Origin: JAFGGG01 sp964638895
Lineage (GTDB): Bacteria > Spirochaetota > Spirochaetia > SZUA-6 > RPPD01
Direction: 5' to 3'
DNA length: 34,185 bases
NCBI GenBank assembly: GCA_964638895.1
Contig: CAZWYY010000043.1
Span: forward strand, 1 to 34,185
Position numbers and translations under genes: made by a program. Below the pieces are notes generated by a model, which did no database searches, was not told where the DNA came from, and saw nothing but the letters and a program-made list of their open reading frames with translations. Positions 33,952 to 34,185 of this stretch are shown piece by piece. Each line of letters starts with the position of its first letter. Positions within the stretch are counted from its first letter, which is position 1.

Positions 33952-33998
33952 TTGACAATATTAGAATTATATAATTATATTCTTATATTCTTATATAA
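33952..33998 (+). promoter_or_regulatory. AT-rich promoter with tandem 8-bp repeats
   Basis: TTGACA (33952-33957) is followed 18 bp later by TATATT (33976-33981). Starting at the -10 are three tandem octamers: TTATATTC (33975), TTATATTC (33983) and TTATATAA (33991). They give alternative -10-like hexamers in steps of eight bases. The promoter serves the partial gene at the right edge. Confidence 0.6.
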
Positions 33999-34043
33999 CA
34001 CAAAGAAAGGATTACCATACCACAATTCATAAGGAGGATGTAT

Positions 34044-34185
34044 ATGAAGATTAATTCAATTAAATGCACGGCCATTGAGGTACGAACCGATTCGGGTGTA
34101 TGCGTAGGCCTGGCCAAAACAAGGCAGGGGGAAGAATGCATTATAGACGGCAGAACGCCGGAAACAAACGGTATGTGTTCAAACG
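34044..34185 (+). CDS. Partial small protein, possibly TIGR04076-like
   Basis: Forty-seven codons are visible before the window ends: MKINSIKCTAIEVRTDSG, then a GLAKTRQGEECIIDGRTPE stretch and TNGMCSN. The EG..I.DGRTPE..GMCS pattern reminds me of the small TIGR04076 proteins, whose role is unknown. AAGGAGG lies six bases before this ATG (another in-frame ATG at 34038 is too close). It is cut by the window edge, so length and family are uncertain. Confidence 0.55.
   Translation, partial: MKINSIKCTAIEVRTDSGVCVGLAKTRQGEECIIDGRTPETNGMCSN

Overview
The window is a bacterial chromosomal segment of moderate GC that most resembles Spirochaetota. This rests on the kinds of genes present: a compact archaeal-type UMP kinase, a DUF2259 secreted protein, a SEC59-like lipid kinase of a form I associate with spirochaetes, and a soluble LacI-like sensor kinase. 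It does not rest on any marker gene or search. Both tRNA genes lack an encoded CCA. I see no CRISPR array, insertion sequence, prophage or rRNA.

Left part (1-9250). A LacI-like/GAF-like hybrid histidine kinase lies downstream of a GH26 mannanase-like lipoprotein gene. The mannanase promoter carries two matching palindromic operators. The kinase ORF ends early at a TAA inside its receiver domain, but the same frame stays readable past the stop. Next come a PspB-like small membrane protein, a secreted protein of unknown function, and a decayed region where a DUF4386 fragment is joined to an alcohol dehydrogenase fragment carrying three in-frame TAA codons. An ECF-type sigma factor with a two-TM partner gene follows, divergent from a DUF1707/LiaF-like gene.

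Middle-left (9131-16860). A PadR regulator gene sits behind two tandem perfect 15-bp palindromes and leads into two sugar-type ABC permease genes that have no local binding protein or ATPase. Housekeeping and unknown genes follow: tRNA-Val(CAC), a SEC59-like kinase, a polytopic membrane protein, DUF2259, UMP kinase, a radical SAM protein, tRNA-Leu(CAA) with promoter and terminator, and a SEC-C protein. A KH-domain protein comes after them.

Centre (17300-27350) is the most interesting part. A six-gene operon in canonical nqrABCDEF order encodes a Na+-NQR-type NADH:quinone oxidoreductase. Its NqrA-like subunit still carries two RnfC-type [4Fe-4S] motifs. The operon runs into a polyprenyl diphosphate synthase gene, which is convergent with a MenA-type prenyltransferase fused to an N-terminal flavin-binding split barrel. 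Divergent from the operon is a three-gene unit: a ferritin-like protein, a membrane histidine kinase with a RegB-like quinone-site motif, and a stand-alone receiver. Together these look like a quinone module covering synthesis, reduction and perhaps redox sensing.

Right part (27355-34185). A DUF981 membrane protein is followed by a decayed aldo/keto reductase beside an intact one. The intact gene is divergent from a MocR-type regulator whose predicted transcript is nearly leaderless. A penicillin-acylase-family hydrolase and a DUF488 protein follow. The window ends in a small partial gene behind a strong AT-rich promoter.
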